Below are positions 1-17,846 of a stretch of 64,000 nucleotides of DNA, piece by piece. The notes beneath the pieces are model-generated. The model worked only from the letters and a program-made list of their open reading frames with translations. It did not search any database and was not told the origin of the DNA. The position numbers and the translations under genes are program-made. Source of the DNA: Mimachlamys varia (Eukaryota; Mollusca; Bivalvia; Pectinida; Pectinidae); assembly GCA_947623455.1 (NCBI GenBank), contig OX392527.1:8180001-8244000 (forward strand), given 5' to 3'. The first letter of the stretch is position 1; each line of letters opens with the position of its first letter.

Positions 1-1054
1 AAGTATAGAGACAGTAAATATAAGTATAGAGACAGTAAATATAAGTATAGAGACAGTAAATATAAGTATAGAGACAGTAAATATAAATATAGAGACAGTA
101 AATATAAGTATAGAGACAGTAAATATAAGTATAAAGACAGTAAATATAAGTACAGAGACAGTAAATATAAGTATAAAGACAGTAAATATAAGTACAGAGA
201 CAGTAAATATAAGTAAAGAGACAGTAAATATAAGTATAGAGACAGTAAATATAAATATAGAGACAGTAAATATAAGTATAGAGACAGTAAATATAAGTAT
301 ACAGACAGTAAATATAAGTATAGAGACAGTAAATATAAGTATAGAGACAGTAAATATAAGTATAGGGACAGTAAATATAAGTATAGAGACAGTAAATATA
401 AGTATAGAGACAGTAAATATAAGTATAGAGACAGTAAATATAAATATAGAGACAGTAAATATAAGTATAGAGACAGTAAATATAAGTATAAAGACAGTAA
501 ATATAAGTACAGAGACAGTAAATATAAGTATACAGACAGTAAGTATAAGTAAAAAGACAGTAAATATAAGTATAGAGACAGTAAATATAAGTATAGAGAC
601 AGTAAGTATAAGTATAGAGACAGTAAATATAAGTATAGAGACAGTAAATATAAGCATAGAGACAGTAAATATAAGTATAGAGACAGTAAATATAAGTATA
701 GAGACAGTAAATATAAGTACAGAGACAGTAAATATAAGTATAGAGACAGTAAATATAAGTACAGAAACAGTAAATATAAGTATAGAGACAGTAAATATAA
801 GTATAGAGACAGTAAATATAAGTATAGAGACAGTAAATATAAGTATAGAGACAGTAAATATAAGTATAGAGACAGTAAGTATAAGTAAAAAGACAGTAAA
901 TATAAGCATAGAGACAGTAAATATAAGTATAGAGACAGTAAATATAAGTATACAGACAGTAAGTATAAGTAAAAAGACAGTAAATATAAGTATACAGACA
1001 GTAAATATAAGTATTAAGATATTAAATATATTAAAGTTTAAAGACAGTAAATAT
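1..1054. repeat. 21-bp satellite array, runs off the left edge
   Basis: About 50 copies of a 21-bp A-rich unit (core AGAGACAGTAAATATAAGTA) with scattered substitutions such as AGAG to AAAG or ACAG. Diversity rises toward 1000-1054, where the array decays into unique sequence. It begins at base 1, so its true length is unknown. No coding meaning is visible. Confidence 0.97.
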
Positions 1055-2224
1055 AATGTGAAGTTAACTATGAGCTGGTCACAAGCCAGGACAAGCCATT
1101 TTATAGAATTATATATTACTAACACCTGAAGAGATTAAAATAGAGTGAATGTTTTCAGTGTGGCAGCACACATCCTTTATGCGTTAGAAAATGACCTAAT
1201 TTCTGTGTTTGTTTGCTCATTGTATCCGAGTCATTTCTTGTGTCATCCTTTATCTCTTGGATGCTGACTTATTTCTGGTACAGTGAGATTGTAATAGTGA
1301 TCTAGTGATCTATGTATTACAGTATTCTACCAGTACCATTCCATTAGCTTTACCGGTGGCAAGTCAAAGAGCTGTTTTAGAATACTTATTATGTTCAGAT
1401 TTTAATGATACTTTTAAATAAAGCTTCTGTAAGAAAGCTTTTGAACTTTTTCATCAACACCATTATTTATGTTTGAAATCAGTTGCTTTTGAAATGTATT
1501 ATGACTAGGTTCAGAGTATAAGTCTGAAATGAAATGGATTGCCATTGTTGGTTAGCTTCTTTTCAGCTGAGAATTATAACTATCAGTGTAAGCTGACATT
1601 TTAAAACTGAAAATGAAGAAATCAGCTGCTGTGCCGTTGTGAACATTAACAGTAACAGTTAACAAATTTTAACAATTTTATATCAGTGTAGATGTTTACT
1701 TCATAACGGACATTAAAATCATTTATTTTATATACATATGATGTACCTTATACAGCTATGTTACTGTTAGTACCCAAATGTCAGAATCATGGTCCTGCAC
1801 CAGCAGTACCGGTAACTAGCTAGGGAGGAATCTCTGTGTTAAACACTATTACAGCATATAGCAGTAATGCTAATCGGCAAGTCATTATGCAAATCATATA
1901 CCTGGGTAATAAGAAATTTTCATATAATATGTATTTCATAAAAAATATTGTTTTTTTAAACATTCATTGATCATCAATCAGTGTTACTACTAACCGACCA
2001 AGACAGTCGGGCTTCATGATACACAAACTACACCCTGGAGACCAATAAAAGCAATGTGTAATGAATATAATGTCCTCATCTTTGTGTTTGAAAACTAATT
2101 CCAGATAAGGTGTGGTGTTTATATACAAAGGTATATACACAGAAAAATTTCCGTACACGTTTATCTGTTCCCAGAGTTGGGCTTTTTTCTCAGAGTTTGC
2201 CATATTTGTATCCGGTAAGATGAA
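1055..2224. other. Unique AT-rich sequence, nothing recognised
   Basis: There is no ORF with recognisable family features, no RNA gene and no tandem structure. Short open frames around 1964-2303 overlap each other on both strands and resemble nothing I know. Confidence 0.6.
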
Positions 2225-2771
2225 TTTTTTCCCCACTAGATGCCCAACACATCAGTTTTTTCCCCACTGGTTACCTGACGACAAGTTTTTTCCCCAATGG
2301 TAACCTATCACATCAGTTTTTTCCCCACTGGTTACCTGACATTAGTTTTTTCCCCACTGGTTACCTGAAATTAGTTTTTCCCCACTGGTTACATGACATT
2401 AATTTTTCCCCACTGGTTACCTGACAAACGTTTGTCCCCACTGGTTACCTGACATAAGTTTTTTCCCCGCTGGTTACCTGACATAGGTTTTTTCCCCACT
2501 GGTTACCTGACATAAGTTTTTTCCCCACTGGTTAACTGACTTAAGTTTGTCTCCCACTGGTTACCTGACATAATTTGTTTCCCACCGGTTACCTGACATA
2601 AGTTTGTCCCTCACTGGTTACCTGACAACAATTTTTTCCCCACTGGTTACCTGACAACAAATTTTTCCCACTGGTAACCTGACATAAGTTTGTTCCCACT
2701 GGTTACCTGACATAAGTTTGTCCCCACTGGTTACCTGACATAAGTTTTTTCCCCACTGGTAACCTGTCACA
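2225..2771. repeat. 29-bp tandem array (CCCCACTGGTTACCTGACAT core)
   Basis: About 18 head-to-tail copies of a 26-30 bp unit: a T run of variable length, then CCCCACTGGTTACCTGACAT and AAG. Most units contain GGTTACC or GGTAACC. Length variation is mainly in the T run, consistent with slippage. Confidence 0.93.
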
Positions 2772-3306
2772 CAAGAACCATATGTAAATAAATGCACTGA
2801 ACATTGTATAATATTGTTGATAATATATCATTGGTGTGGTTTCAGTTTAGATACTCCAGTAATATCACCTGTTGTGGAGGAGAATTCATGGCGCGAATCC
2901 TGTACTATTATCTAGTAACCTCTGAGAGGAATATTGTCTATTGTGAGTATTATAATATTGTTATCAGGTAAACACCAGTGCATCTTATGCTGTGGTCAGG
3001 TTACCCTGATGACAATAAGAGGAAAAGTCGTCTTATTGGCCTAGTTTGTTGCTGTAAAGAGGGCTATCACATTTGTTAAAATAATGACTTCTTCTCATGT
3101 TACAAACCTCTCTGATTTAACAGCAGGATGTTGTAAAGACTATAGTCAGCTTTTGTTTTGTTTTTGTGAGGTTAACTTTGGGAGGCAGAGAGCTGAGGTT
3201 AATACATTTTCTCTGTTATGTTGTCAAATAGCTACTCATTAATAATTGTATCAGTAAATATTGAACTTCATTTACAGAGGTTATAATGACCAGGGATGTG
3301 ATGCAT
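2772..3306. other. Unique sequence between arrays, nothing recognised
   Basis: AT-rich, with no coherent coding frame, no splice-bounded exon that I recognise and no repeat. Confidence 0.55.
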
Positions 3307-3782
3307 TAGTTAAAACTGTCCCACCCTTAGGAGAGATGGCATATTTAATTACTCGCGAGCATTAAAACTGTCCCACCCTTAGGAGGGTCAGTAGATTTAA
3401 TTATTCGCGAGCATTAAAACTGTCCCACCCTTAAGAGAGTCAGTAGATTTAATTACTCGTGAGCATTAAAACTGTCCCACCCTTAAGAGAGTCAGTAGAT
3501 TTAATTACTCGCGAGCATTAAAACTGTCCCACCCTTAGGAGAGTCAGTAGATTTAATTACTCGCGAGCATTAAAACTGTCCCACCCTTAGGAGAGTCAGT
3601 AGATTTAATTACTCGCGAGCATTAAAACTGTCCCACCCTTAAGAAAGTCAGTAAGTTTAATTACTTGTGAGCAGTAAAATTGTCTTGCCCTTAGGAGAGT
3701 CAGCAGTGTTTATTACTCGCGAGCATTAAAATTATCCCACCCTTAGGAGAGTTGGTAGATTTAATTACTCGCGAGCATTAAA
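3307..3782. repeat. 52-bp tandem array with a CTCGCGAG palindrome per unit
   Basis: About nine units of 52 bp, each with ACTGTCCCACCCTTAGGAGA and ending in TTACTCGCGAGC. The palindrome CTCGCGAG is intact in six units. One unit has TTCGCGAG, and two have TpG where the CpG should be (CTCGTGAG, CTTGTGAG). Confidence 0.95.
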
Positions 3783-5794
3783 CTATCGAAATATAAGAAA
3801 ACTTCTATCAACAATGATCTGTTAGCTTAGCTGCTTCTGCCTTTTTGTTCAGAATGAAAGTGTATTTGTATCATAATTTTGAGTGGACCTTTACCAAGTA
3901 TTGTCGTGATTGAGATGATATGATAGTTTGTCATGATGTCGAGTTTTGCTAAATATATGTAATTTTCCTTCTAATTTAAAACACAAAATTCAACCAAAGT
4001 TTGATGGCAGTATCCTAACCCATGTATAGAAAGAATCTAAGGAGCCAACCTTCCTTTGGGCTGAAGGATGAAGTTAGTTCTGTTAAATGAAGATTAAATT
4101 TTATATAAATAGAGAGACTGACCCTCCCAAGAACTGGGTTTAATTTAACTGTTCTGATCTAATTTCAACATCCTCTTCACAAAACCTAGCCAACAGGTAT
4201 CCATCAAATGGTGAAGATAGCATTCTTAGCTTACGGGATGGTGGCTACACAATTGTGGGGAGTACGAGGTCAACAGGGTGTCACTCTGTTTTTAGACTTC
4301 ATCATTAAGAAGTTTGTAATTTTGGTGGAAATTCATTGGTATAAAAATATTGCACAAATGAAAATGATAATATCCTTTGGTAAATGGGGAGGGAGGGGCA
4401 CCTAGGGAAAGGGTGAACATCCAATAAAGGGACCAAATTTGGTGATTTGCTTGCAATGAATTTTTATAAAATAGGCGTGCTCCAAACATATTTATACAAA
4501 TAAGTTGACTTACCTTCTTTGGCTACCCTCCCACATCTAGAAAATCCAGGTGACCAATCCAAAGCCATTGAGGCAAACATTGAATTACTCATCAACACTA
4601 GATCCTGACAACAGAGTGTCGTAGTGAATTTTGAGTTTAAATTCATACTTTTATCTGTTACAAACACATGTTCAAATACGCATTTGTTATATATATTTAG
4701 CCTACAGTATATATGTTTGTGCTGTACATTTTACTCAATACTATGCCTTAAAACTGTTTGCTGATGAGAAAGTTTTGAAGACAATCAGAACCAAGGACCC
4801 AAACATCTGATTGCGAAGTCGCAAACAAATGACAGTATATGCCCAGGATATGGTGTTCCACGTTAACTGTTTATATTGCATGGTGTTGCATTACGACTAC
4901 ATGATCACCATATTTTCTAAACACTTTGCTCATAATAATCATAATTATCATTGATAGAATTATGTTGGCAGATTGTCGTTTTCATGCTTAAGAATGTTTT
5001 ACTTAAATCAGATGAAAAGGGTCATATAAAGTATAAAGCTATTTTGTCTCAAGGCAGATAGGATCAGAAAGTGTTATATTATGTATTAATAGTAGTTTTA
5101 TATATCTACTGTTTGAACAATGGCTTTTTCATTGGTCCTTCAGAAAGACGTTTTGTGAGTAACAAGTTCCATTGTTAATGAGTGAGATAAACCTTTCCAT
5201 TATTGATGTATAGTCTGTTCTAATGATAAACTGGTAGAAGATGAGAGCTGTAAGATAAGGCAATGAAAACATTGACTAGTCATGAGTATATGTACATGCA
5301 TTGTAGACTGCGTTCAAAAGTTACGCTTATTTTTGTAATTGGATTTACTGCCCAAGGAAAACATTGATATCTGTCTGGAATCATTGCATTGTTGTTAAGA
5401 AAGATTGTCATCAATTCTACCTTTCACAGAAATAAATTTGTATTGCTATGAATCTTTGAGTTTTTCCTCCCAATTCACCAAAATTCAAAGGAATTTTTCC
5501 TTCTCATTGGAAACGGTTTCCATAAATTTATTTTGTTGTACATTTGTGATTCTGGATTGTTTTACACTTGTACTTGTTCAAAGTTGATCTCCAATCTTCT
5601 TGAATAAGCAATTCACTTTGAATATTTACACTTACCAATGCCAATAATAGATAGATTTTGTTCTTGTATTCTACTTTTATAGATTCTCATAGCCTACCAC
5701 ACAAACTGTAACTTCTACTATTTTTCATCGTTTGAAAATTTCTATTCAAATATACAAAGTCAAAAATACTAGATTTACTGTTCAGCTACAACTT
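3783..5794. other. Unique AT-rich sequence, nothing recognised
   Basis: About 2 kb without an array, a recognisable domain or an RNA gene. The short open frames (for example near 4208-4405, 4464-4667 and 5405-5587) are low-complexity, overlap on both strands and show no family motif. Confidence 0.55.
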
Positions 5795-6205
5795 GAACAA
5801 GAGGCCAAATGAGCCTGCATCGCTCACCTGGTATCAATCTCTGATTTGTAATCCTAAGGTCACCTAAAATCTAATACTGTAAGACATAATCCTGCAGAAC
5901 AACATTTTAAGATTTAAACATATTTTGACCCTGTGACCTTGTAAGACAATGTCATTTTCATTTGCAAGTTTAGTTTGGCTTCATCCAAGGAACCTTTTAG
6001 CCAAATATCATGTCTCTAGGCCTTTTGGTTTATCAGAAGAAGTCGCTTAAATGTTTGAACAGATTTGACCCCTGTGACCTTGAATATGGGTCAAGGTAAT
6101 TTTTCTTCGCGAACTTTGTCAAGCTTCATCCAAGGGACGATGGGCAGGATGGACGCTGCACCATCACATAACCTCACTAAGCCCTTTGGGCCAGGTGAGC
6201 TAAAA
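5795..6205 (-). repeat. Dispersed mollusc repeat, hairpin-ended, minus orientation
   Basis: This holds degraded units with CCCTGTGACCTTG and GGTCAAGGTAA. It ends at about 6180-6202 with GCCCTTTGGGCCAGGTGAGC, the reverse complement of the terminal hairpin seen intact at 25640-25668. The opposite end carries TCGCTCACCTGG near 5820. It is the same family as 25635-26060 in the opposite orientation. Assignment to a bivalve family is from memory. Confidence 0.75.
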
Positions 6206-6829
6206 ACCTTTTAAAAGTACCCATATTAGTCATAATGAAGTTAATGGAATTGAACCAAATTTGGTCAGAAACATCCTATGGAGGAGATGATCAAATGGTG
6301 AATCTAACCACCCTGAGGCAGGAAGGGCGGGCCCAATATGTGAAATAGAGGCAAAGACTTTTATATTGCTGCTTATTTAACTTGCTTTAGGTTGTGATTC
6401 CCACCCTATAATATATACCATTGCTTGGCATAAAGAAACTAACACAATCATGATATTATAATTGGTCCTGGGGTGAGCCCCAACCTTGCAAAATCAAAAA
6501 CTGAATCAAAACTATACATTTAATTGTTGGGCATAAAGAGACGATCACAAACATGATTTTAGATTTGACCCTATCGTCTGCCACGCCCCTTGCAGACTCC
6601 CCTATCCAAAACTATACAGTAGCTGGGTATAAAGAGACAAACACAATCATGATATTAATATTGATGTATTAGGGTCTAGCCACAGCCATATGGACCTTGG
6701 TTCTCAGTTGAGCTTGAAACCAGTGAGTTGAGATACCCACCCATTGGAAAATATTTTACCATGATTACTAGATACCAACTTATCCAGGTGAGCAATACAG
6801 GCCCTCTTGTTTGTTGGTAATTGTTTAGT
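6206..6829. repeat. Second dispersed mollusc repeat, ending GGTGAGCAATACAGGCCCTC
   Basis: The sequence includes TTGAACCAAATTTGGTCAGA early and GGTGAGCAATACAGGCCCTC near 6786, wording I associate with a dispersed bivalve repeat. There is internal repetition of 'CTGGGTATAAAGAGACAAAC'-like stretches (about 6475, 6530, 6625). No protein is encoded. Confidence 0.55.
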
Positions 6830-7830
6830 TGTTTAAAGATATTACCATATTTGACCCCTGTGACCTTGTGGGAAAATCAATGACCAAACTTGCCAGCAAA
6901 ATAGCATTACGCTGAAACCTTAAGTTAGGGAGAAGAAGTGTTTGGAAGAAACCCAGGCCTTACAACCATTGAGAAGTTGTTTGAAACTTTTTAACATATT
7001 TGACATTGAAAGTGGGTCAAAGTCATTCATTCAAACAAATTTGGTAGCCCTTCACTCAAGCACACTACAGGCCAAATATATTAGTTCCCTGGGCCTTTCA
7101 AGTATTGAGGAGAAGTTTTGTTTAACACATTTCACCCCTGTGACCTTGAACATTGGTCAAGGTCATTTATTTGAACAAACTTGGTAGCCCATCATTGATG
7201 CTTGCTCCAGGCCATATATCAGCACCCTGGGCTTTTTTAGGTTATTGAGAAGAATTTTACACATTTGACCACTGTGACCTTGAAAATGTTCAATGCCGTT
7301 CTTTTGCACAGTTGGTAGACCTTCATCCAAGCATGTTTCAGGCTAAATATCAGAATCCTGGGCCTTTTGGTTATCTAGAGATGTTTAAGGGTCTTGACAT
7401 ATTTGACCCCTGTGACCTTGAAAGTTGGTCAAGGTAAATCATTTAAAAAACTTGGTAACCCTTCATTCCAGCATGCTACATGCATCATATTAGCACCCTA
7501 GGCATTTTAGTTACTCAGAAAAAGTTGTTTTAAAGATGTTTAATACATTTGACCTATGTGCCCTTGAAAGTAGGTCAAGGTCATTCATTTGAACAAACTT
7601 GGTAGACCTTCATTCCAGCATGCTACAGGCCAAACATCAGAACTCTTGGCATTTGCATGGAGAAGAAGTTGCTTAAATTTAAAGAAATTTGACCCCTGTG
7701 ACATTGAAAGTAGGTCAAGGTCATTCATTTTAACAAACTCATCCAAGCATGCTAATTGTATAATATCAGCACCCTGGGCCTTTTGGTTATTGAGAAGAGG
7801 TTGTTTAAAGGAGAAGTTTACGCACTCCAA
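6830..7830. repeat. Tandem array of ~133-146-bp GTGACCTTGA units
   Basis: Seven or so diverged units, each with TTTGACCCCTGTGACCTTGA, GGTCAAGGTCATT, GAACAAACTTGGTAG, a CATGCTACAGGCC block and CCTGGGCCTTTTGG. Unit starts lie near 6850, 7135, 7268, 7404, 7550 and 7690. This is the same building block as in the hairpin-ended element at 25635-26060, but expanded in tandem. Confidence 0.8.
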
Positions 7831-8762
7831 ACAACAGATGATTGACAGTGCACGATGGCTATAGGTCATCCTGACCTAAAACCGATCAACGTAGGACATA
7901 TGACAGATCCTTCCAGCCAGATAAAAAATGCTTAAAATGTAGTATGTATACACTCTGAAACCATCATAAATAGCTTTGACCCCAAGGAGCGAGTTTAAGA
8001 TATGAAAAGCATTCTATGTTATCATGAAATTGGTAAAGTGTTCAAAAAAGAAATCAATTGATGTAATTTTAAAAAGTAAGGATGAAGTTTGAACAGTAGA
8101 CTTGGGGAAAAAAAAGTAACAAAAACAATAAATACATGGATAAAATAAATTTATTTCTCATCACTAAACCACCAATGCCTGTTACTGTATGCATAGCCTA
8201 CCCAGAGTATACAGACAAGGCAGAAGACATAATGTGGCACACAATATGTACAAGATGGTTAAAAACCAGACTAGTGCTTCAACAATCTTCACATTTATAC
8301 AAAAATAGATACTCATCAAAAACCATCAACCCAACGCTAACATGCATAGTTTAAAAACACACTTTATCATTATTACAAGAATGTGTTTTGAAGTTGCAGG
8401 CGGTTTCAGATGTCAAAAACTTTAATAATTTTCACAACACCCGATTTGTGTAGTAAACTGACACAATATAATGACAAAATCACCTGTTCCTATCTTCCAC
8501 AAGTATTTGCATTGGTTAAAACAATTGTCAATAAGTAGAGACAATTTTATAAAAAATTGTATAAATGATTATAACAGACTTTTCCATACAAGAGTCAAGT
8601 AATCTAGAAAATCTATGAACTGTTTTGCATTTGATATTTAATCTCCTGTTTGTAGTCAAATTCACTGAAATTCTATGTAAACCACAAATACAGCAGAACC
8701 TTCAAATTGCACGTAATCCTCTGGTTTAAAATATCTTATTGTACCATACCCAGGCTAGGAAT

Positions 8763-8958
8763 CGGATCATCAACCTGAAACTCTAAAATTATCCTCAATG
8801 ACTTCTTGGCTATGGGTTCCTTAAATAACCAGTTTTACCGACACCAGATTCAAGTCCTAGCGGATCATCAACCCGAAACTCTAAAATTATGCTCAATGAC
8901 TTCTTGGGTATGGGTTCCTTAAATAACCAGTTTTACTGACACAAGATTCAAGTATCAA
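8763..8958. repeat. 98-bp direct duplication
   Basis: Two head-to-tail copies of a 98-bp segment (8763-8860 and 8861-8958) start CGGATCATCAACC and include AATGACTTCTTGG. They differ at only a handful of positions, so this is a fairly recent duplication. Confidence 0.92.
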
Positions 8959-9107
8959 TACCAAGACCTTTTAATAACTCATTAACGGATCATCCATAGT
9001 CAAACGGTTATGTAATTCAGCCAGACTTTGAAACATTTTTCAACAAATTCAAGCACAAAGTTTTAATAAGCATCACAATTGTGTTTAATACTTGTTTCTA
9101 CCACAAT

Positions 9108-9519
9108 AGGTGGGTGTTATTCAACTCTCAGGGTATCAATCATTACAGCTGTTGAATAACAATTTGTTATACCACATGTGTAAACACTGTGAACACATTT
9201 TGATTGGATGATGTGATGAACTTTGACCCAAACAACGTCTCTTGTGGGTTGTTTACGATGTCAGCAATTGTTGACGTCATCACCATTTGGGCGGAATATA
9301 TGCGAGATGATACGTTTTGCGCATATTGTAGTCCCCAGTCCTCTCTTGTTGTTTCCGACTGGGATTGTGGTAGAAACAGATCACGCGAATCGTGGTTATT
9401 GGATATGGAATTTATTTCACTCTCATTAATTATTTTTTAAAAGTTAAAGTTAAAGCTTGTGTCTTATGTAACTTTTAGATAATAATTAACTTGAGTGAAA
9501 TAAATTCCATATCCAACAT
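9108..9519. mobile_element. Foldback/MITE-like element with ~47-bp inverted repeat
   Basis: The stretch 9396-9446 (TTGGATATGGAATTTATTTC, then ACTC) is the near-perfect inverted complement of 9468-9519, around a loop of about 20 bp. A smaller inverted pair (TGTTATTCAAC near 9115, GTTGAATAACA near 9150) lies just upstream. TGACGTCA occurs at 9272-9279. The arrangement suggests a non-autonomous foldback element; target-site duplications were not identified. Confidence 0.6.
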
Positions 9520-12500
9520 GTTTAAACTGACTTGACAAACATGTTTCTAAAGTTTTATAACAATACAGCCTGGACATTAAGATGAATATTTTGATAACAC
9601 ACTGCAACCTCTTACCTGAAATTGCATCAATTTCATATATACTGTAGTACACCTCCATCACAACTATAAGGGGAGCTGTGGAAGCCAAGTGATTTAAATT
9701 ACCATTTAGTGGTGTAGGAAAGCCTGGGTTCCTGGAGAAAAACCACCCATCTATGATCAGTACCAAGCAACAGTCCCAAATAGGCCTTGACACACGACTC
9801 AGTGGTGGAAAGCTAGTACTAGGAATATGTTGGGACACCTCAACCACTTGGCCACCATAGCCCCCTAATCTTACAAATCAACAACCATGCTACCGGTCAG
9901 ACCAATTATAAATGTTGTTGGTTATAGAAACTCTATAATTGACCCGTTTAAATTTAGATATTGTTTTCAAATAGACATTGACCAGACCTTTCATGCTTGA
10001 CTGCATTTACAATGTATAATACTGACTATCACTTCAAGTCCAAGTGCCAAATAAGCTGCTATTGACTTCAAATCAAATGTCCTCTGAGTTAGTAAAGATA
10101 CTGACATATATACTTAACAAATAAACAAAGGTCAACACCAAACTTTGGTTGATTAAACAGATACTTTTCAGTCACTTTGTTGTGTGAAGGTATATCTGGA
10201 TCAGCTGCCATCATCAGTCAGGCATAAAATTCAGATTGTCCCGGATAACAAAACAAATTCCTTGACTTTACTTGAGATTTGTTCAGTTGATAACCTTTTT
10301 ATTTGTTAGGTACATAAACTATGCCCATGAACCTGGAAATAGGCGTAAAAACTCATTAAAAGTTAAATTTTCAAATTTGAATATACATACATGTATATAG
10401 TAAAACTTCTGTTCCTTACTTAAGAACATTTAAATATATATATCTTATTAGGGCTGTTCCAGAATTACCATGAGAGGGACAAAGGGGAACTTTTTCAGCG
10501 ACCCAATCACCCATCAAATATTTAAAGTGATTTCATTTAATGGTAGGCATATCTGGTTAATACAGCTACCTCCCCCACACAATTAATTATGGAAAAGCCC
10601 TTATTAATATGTGGTCAATAATTGCAATTGGTTTTCTAGATAAATGTAAAATGGCAAAATTTCACATATCATTTAAGGTTGTTCACACTTGGTACAAGAA
10701 GCATGATGGAGACCTTACATTGTCAGGTAATTTGGAAACAAAATTCATAAAGACACCTTCTATACCCGAGTACTTACTTGTGGATTGTAATGTTTAAGCA
10801 ACACATTTATCAAAATGTAAACAATGATGATTATTAAATTCATAAAAGTCTGTATTTCATATCTTGTAAACTGACCTCAAAAAAGTTTCACAACACAAAT
10901 GAATGGGGACGAAATATTGACTTAAAACAAAGGACTGGGAATCCTTACAAATACGGATCAACATGTAGTGTGCAAGGGAATAAATGTGATTTTCAAACAA
11001 GAAAATCTATATACAAACTCTTGCAAAGCATTTTCCCAATCATTTTAAAACATCTGCATGCATACTACAATGTATCTAAACACTCAGGTAGTTAAACAAA
11101 CATGGCATGTACTTCCATGCAGCTACATGTAGCAGTAACGCAATTTAGGATATGGTTTATACAGGGAACATTAGCTAATTCAAGTGGATTGGAACCATAC
11201 AAAAGGTTGATACAGGGTTAATTAAGAAAACTGACATATATACTTTATAAAATTTGCAAAAAGAGGCATTTTCCTTGCAATTGATTTTTGGTAAAACAGG
11301 TGATTGAATAATGGTAAAAAAGAAATACAATGAGAATCATATCAGATTCGTTTTATAAAATTATTGCAGGCAGATCATTCAGATTTTAAATTTACAAAGT
11401 TCAAAACGTTATCCGACAGATGATTACATATAAAACAATCATTTGATAAAATTACCTTTGCATATACGTGTACCAACTATCACTAGACATTCCAAAGAAA
11501 ATTGCAATCATATGCGAACACCTCATCCACACTGGATACTTAAGAACATTTACAACATTTTGTAACATGCACATAACATTGTAGAAAGGGTAAAAAAACA
11601 GACCTTTACCACTGTAATCAACCGAGTTTCAAATAAGGATATGAATGTCATAACATGAAAAAATAGGTCAAATATACACAATTCTTTTCATAAGTATGAC
11701 CTAACCCCCTTCATAAATACTTTTTCAGTTTTCACAAAAGTGCAACTTTAATTAAATGTTTGAATTCTAATAAACTTACACTTGTATGTATCATACATCT
11801 ATACCTACATGTAAACATGCATATTACTTAGTAAGGTGAATGTAGGTTTTGCTTTTGATCAAGTACATATAATGTACATTCAAATATGTTATATACAAAA
11901 CATTTGGTATCAACAAGTTTCAAATTACATAAGACCTATAAGTCTAAGTAGTCTTTTGGGTATCTCTATCTTAAAATTGATCTATCTTCATTTTTTCACG
12001 TTTCATTTAATTTGAATTCAATGGATCTTTCACATATCTGAATTTCAGCCATCTAGCCCCATCTTTAGGTGAACATATAAAATTTCAGGTAAGACAGTAA
12101 GAATCTTACTTGAAATTTTAAAACAACAGGCTGATGTGAGAGTTGGACACAATCAACAAAGCATACTAACAGTACATGGTGAAAATGACTGCGAAAGCTA
12201 AGTCTACACCACGAACGAATCTAGTTGGAGCTTTGGTAAGCATAAATTTTCTTCATCTGAAGTTGATACATATATATTGAAATTTAGTAATATATTGCTT
12301 GTAAACAAAGTAGTATGTCTTGCATGTACTTACTAACAGCATTAACTCCTACCAACTTTTTAACAAACCATTCTGTTAATACTTGATAAGATGAAGTGTT
12401 GCAGGCAGCTAATTTTTGTACACATGCTTCATTAACTTGTGCATCTCATCATTATCTCAAAATTAATATTGCATTCAATACCCATGAATGATAATAGAGA

Positions 12501-13272
12501 AACACTTGTGTGAGCTTCTACGTTAGGATATACAATTATACATATATCTGATATTAGTGTTCCTGTGCTCAGATAAACCAAAGGAACCTTCACAACTTGT
12601 TAAATGCAGTATACATCTCTTCTAAACATGTTAAGAGACTATTTAGAAAAGTTTAGTCCTCATATTATATAAACTGCAAGATACAAGTAAATTTGATAGA
12701 TTTTAGAGCTAATACACTCTCTTTACTATCAAACTTATATCATAAAATTTCACTGCAAATGAGTCAATATGTCCTCACAAAGTAAAAAATTGTATTCTTA
12801 CAACTGTCTTTAAAATTTAAAAGTGTACTTGACTAAATACAACTGCACTACATATAAATTCATACAATATGCATTATATAAAAATCAGATCATTGGTTAA
12901 AAACAAGAGACATTTCTGTGCCACTTATGCTGGTTATAGCACTATCCTATTACAGCCTGACCACTCGGACTGATGGTAACAGATCTCTGTAAACAGTCCC
13001 TCCGACTAGTGGCTCTGGAATGAACCCTCTATCACAAATAAACCGTAGGGAGCAACACCTGTTCTATTAGCAGCATGTGTGCACAGAAAAACATCACAAT
13101 TGCTATGTTTTAATAATATGGGTTCACAAGTGTCTTATCAAGCACAAAGAATCATGAACCGATTATCAACTAACAGTGCAGTGTGACAGGCCGTCAAGCT
13201 TGAACTGAAGTGCCCCAGTGTTCCAGCACTTTAAGGAATCCACCACTCGAGCTTGTTGTCCTCTATTGGGCA

Positions 13273-17846
<4,574 letters not shown>

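Larger units (their letters stand above)
7831..13272. other. AT-rich region downstream of GRB2; possible 3' UTR, no other gene recognised
   Basis: The 3' UTR of GRB2 must start at 13272 and run toward lower coordinates, but I cannot place its end. ATTAAA-like signals on the minus strand are frequent, and AATAAA candidates lie near 10309 and 8150. Apart from the 98-bp duplication (8763-8958) and the foldback at 9108-9519, no domain, RNA gene or array is visible. Confidence 0.5.

Noticed and set aside
9272..9279. TGACGTCA as a functional CRE promoter element
   Set aside because: It sits within a probable foldback repeat, with no gene start nearby; an 8-bp match alone is not enough.
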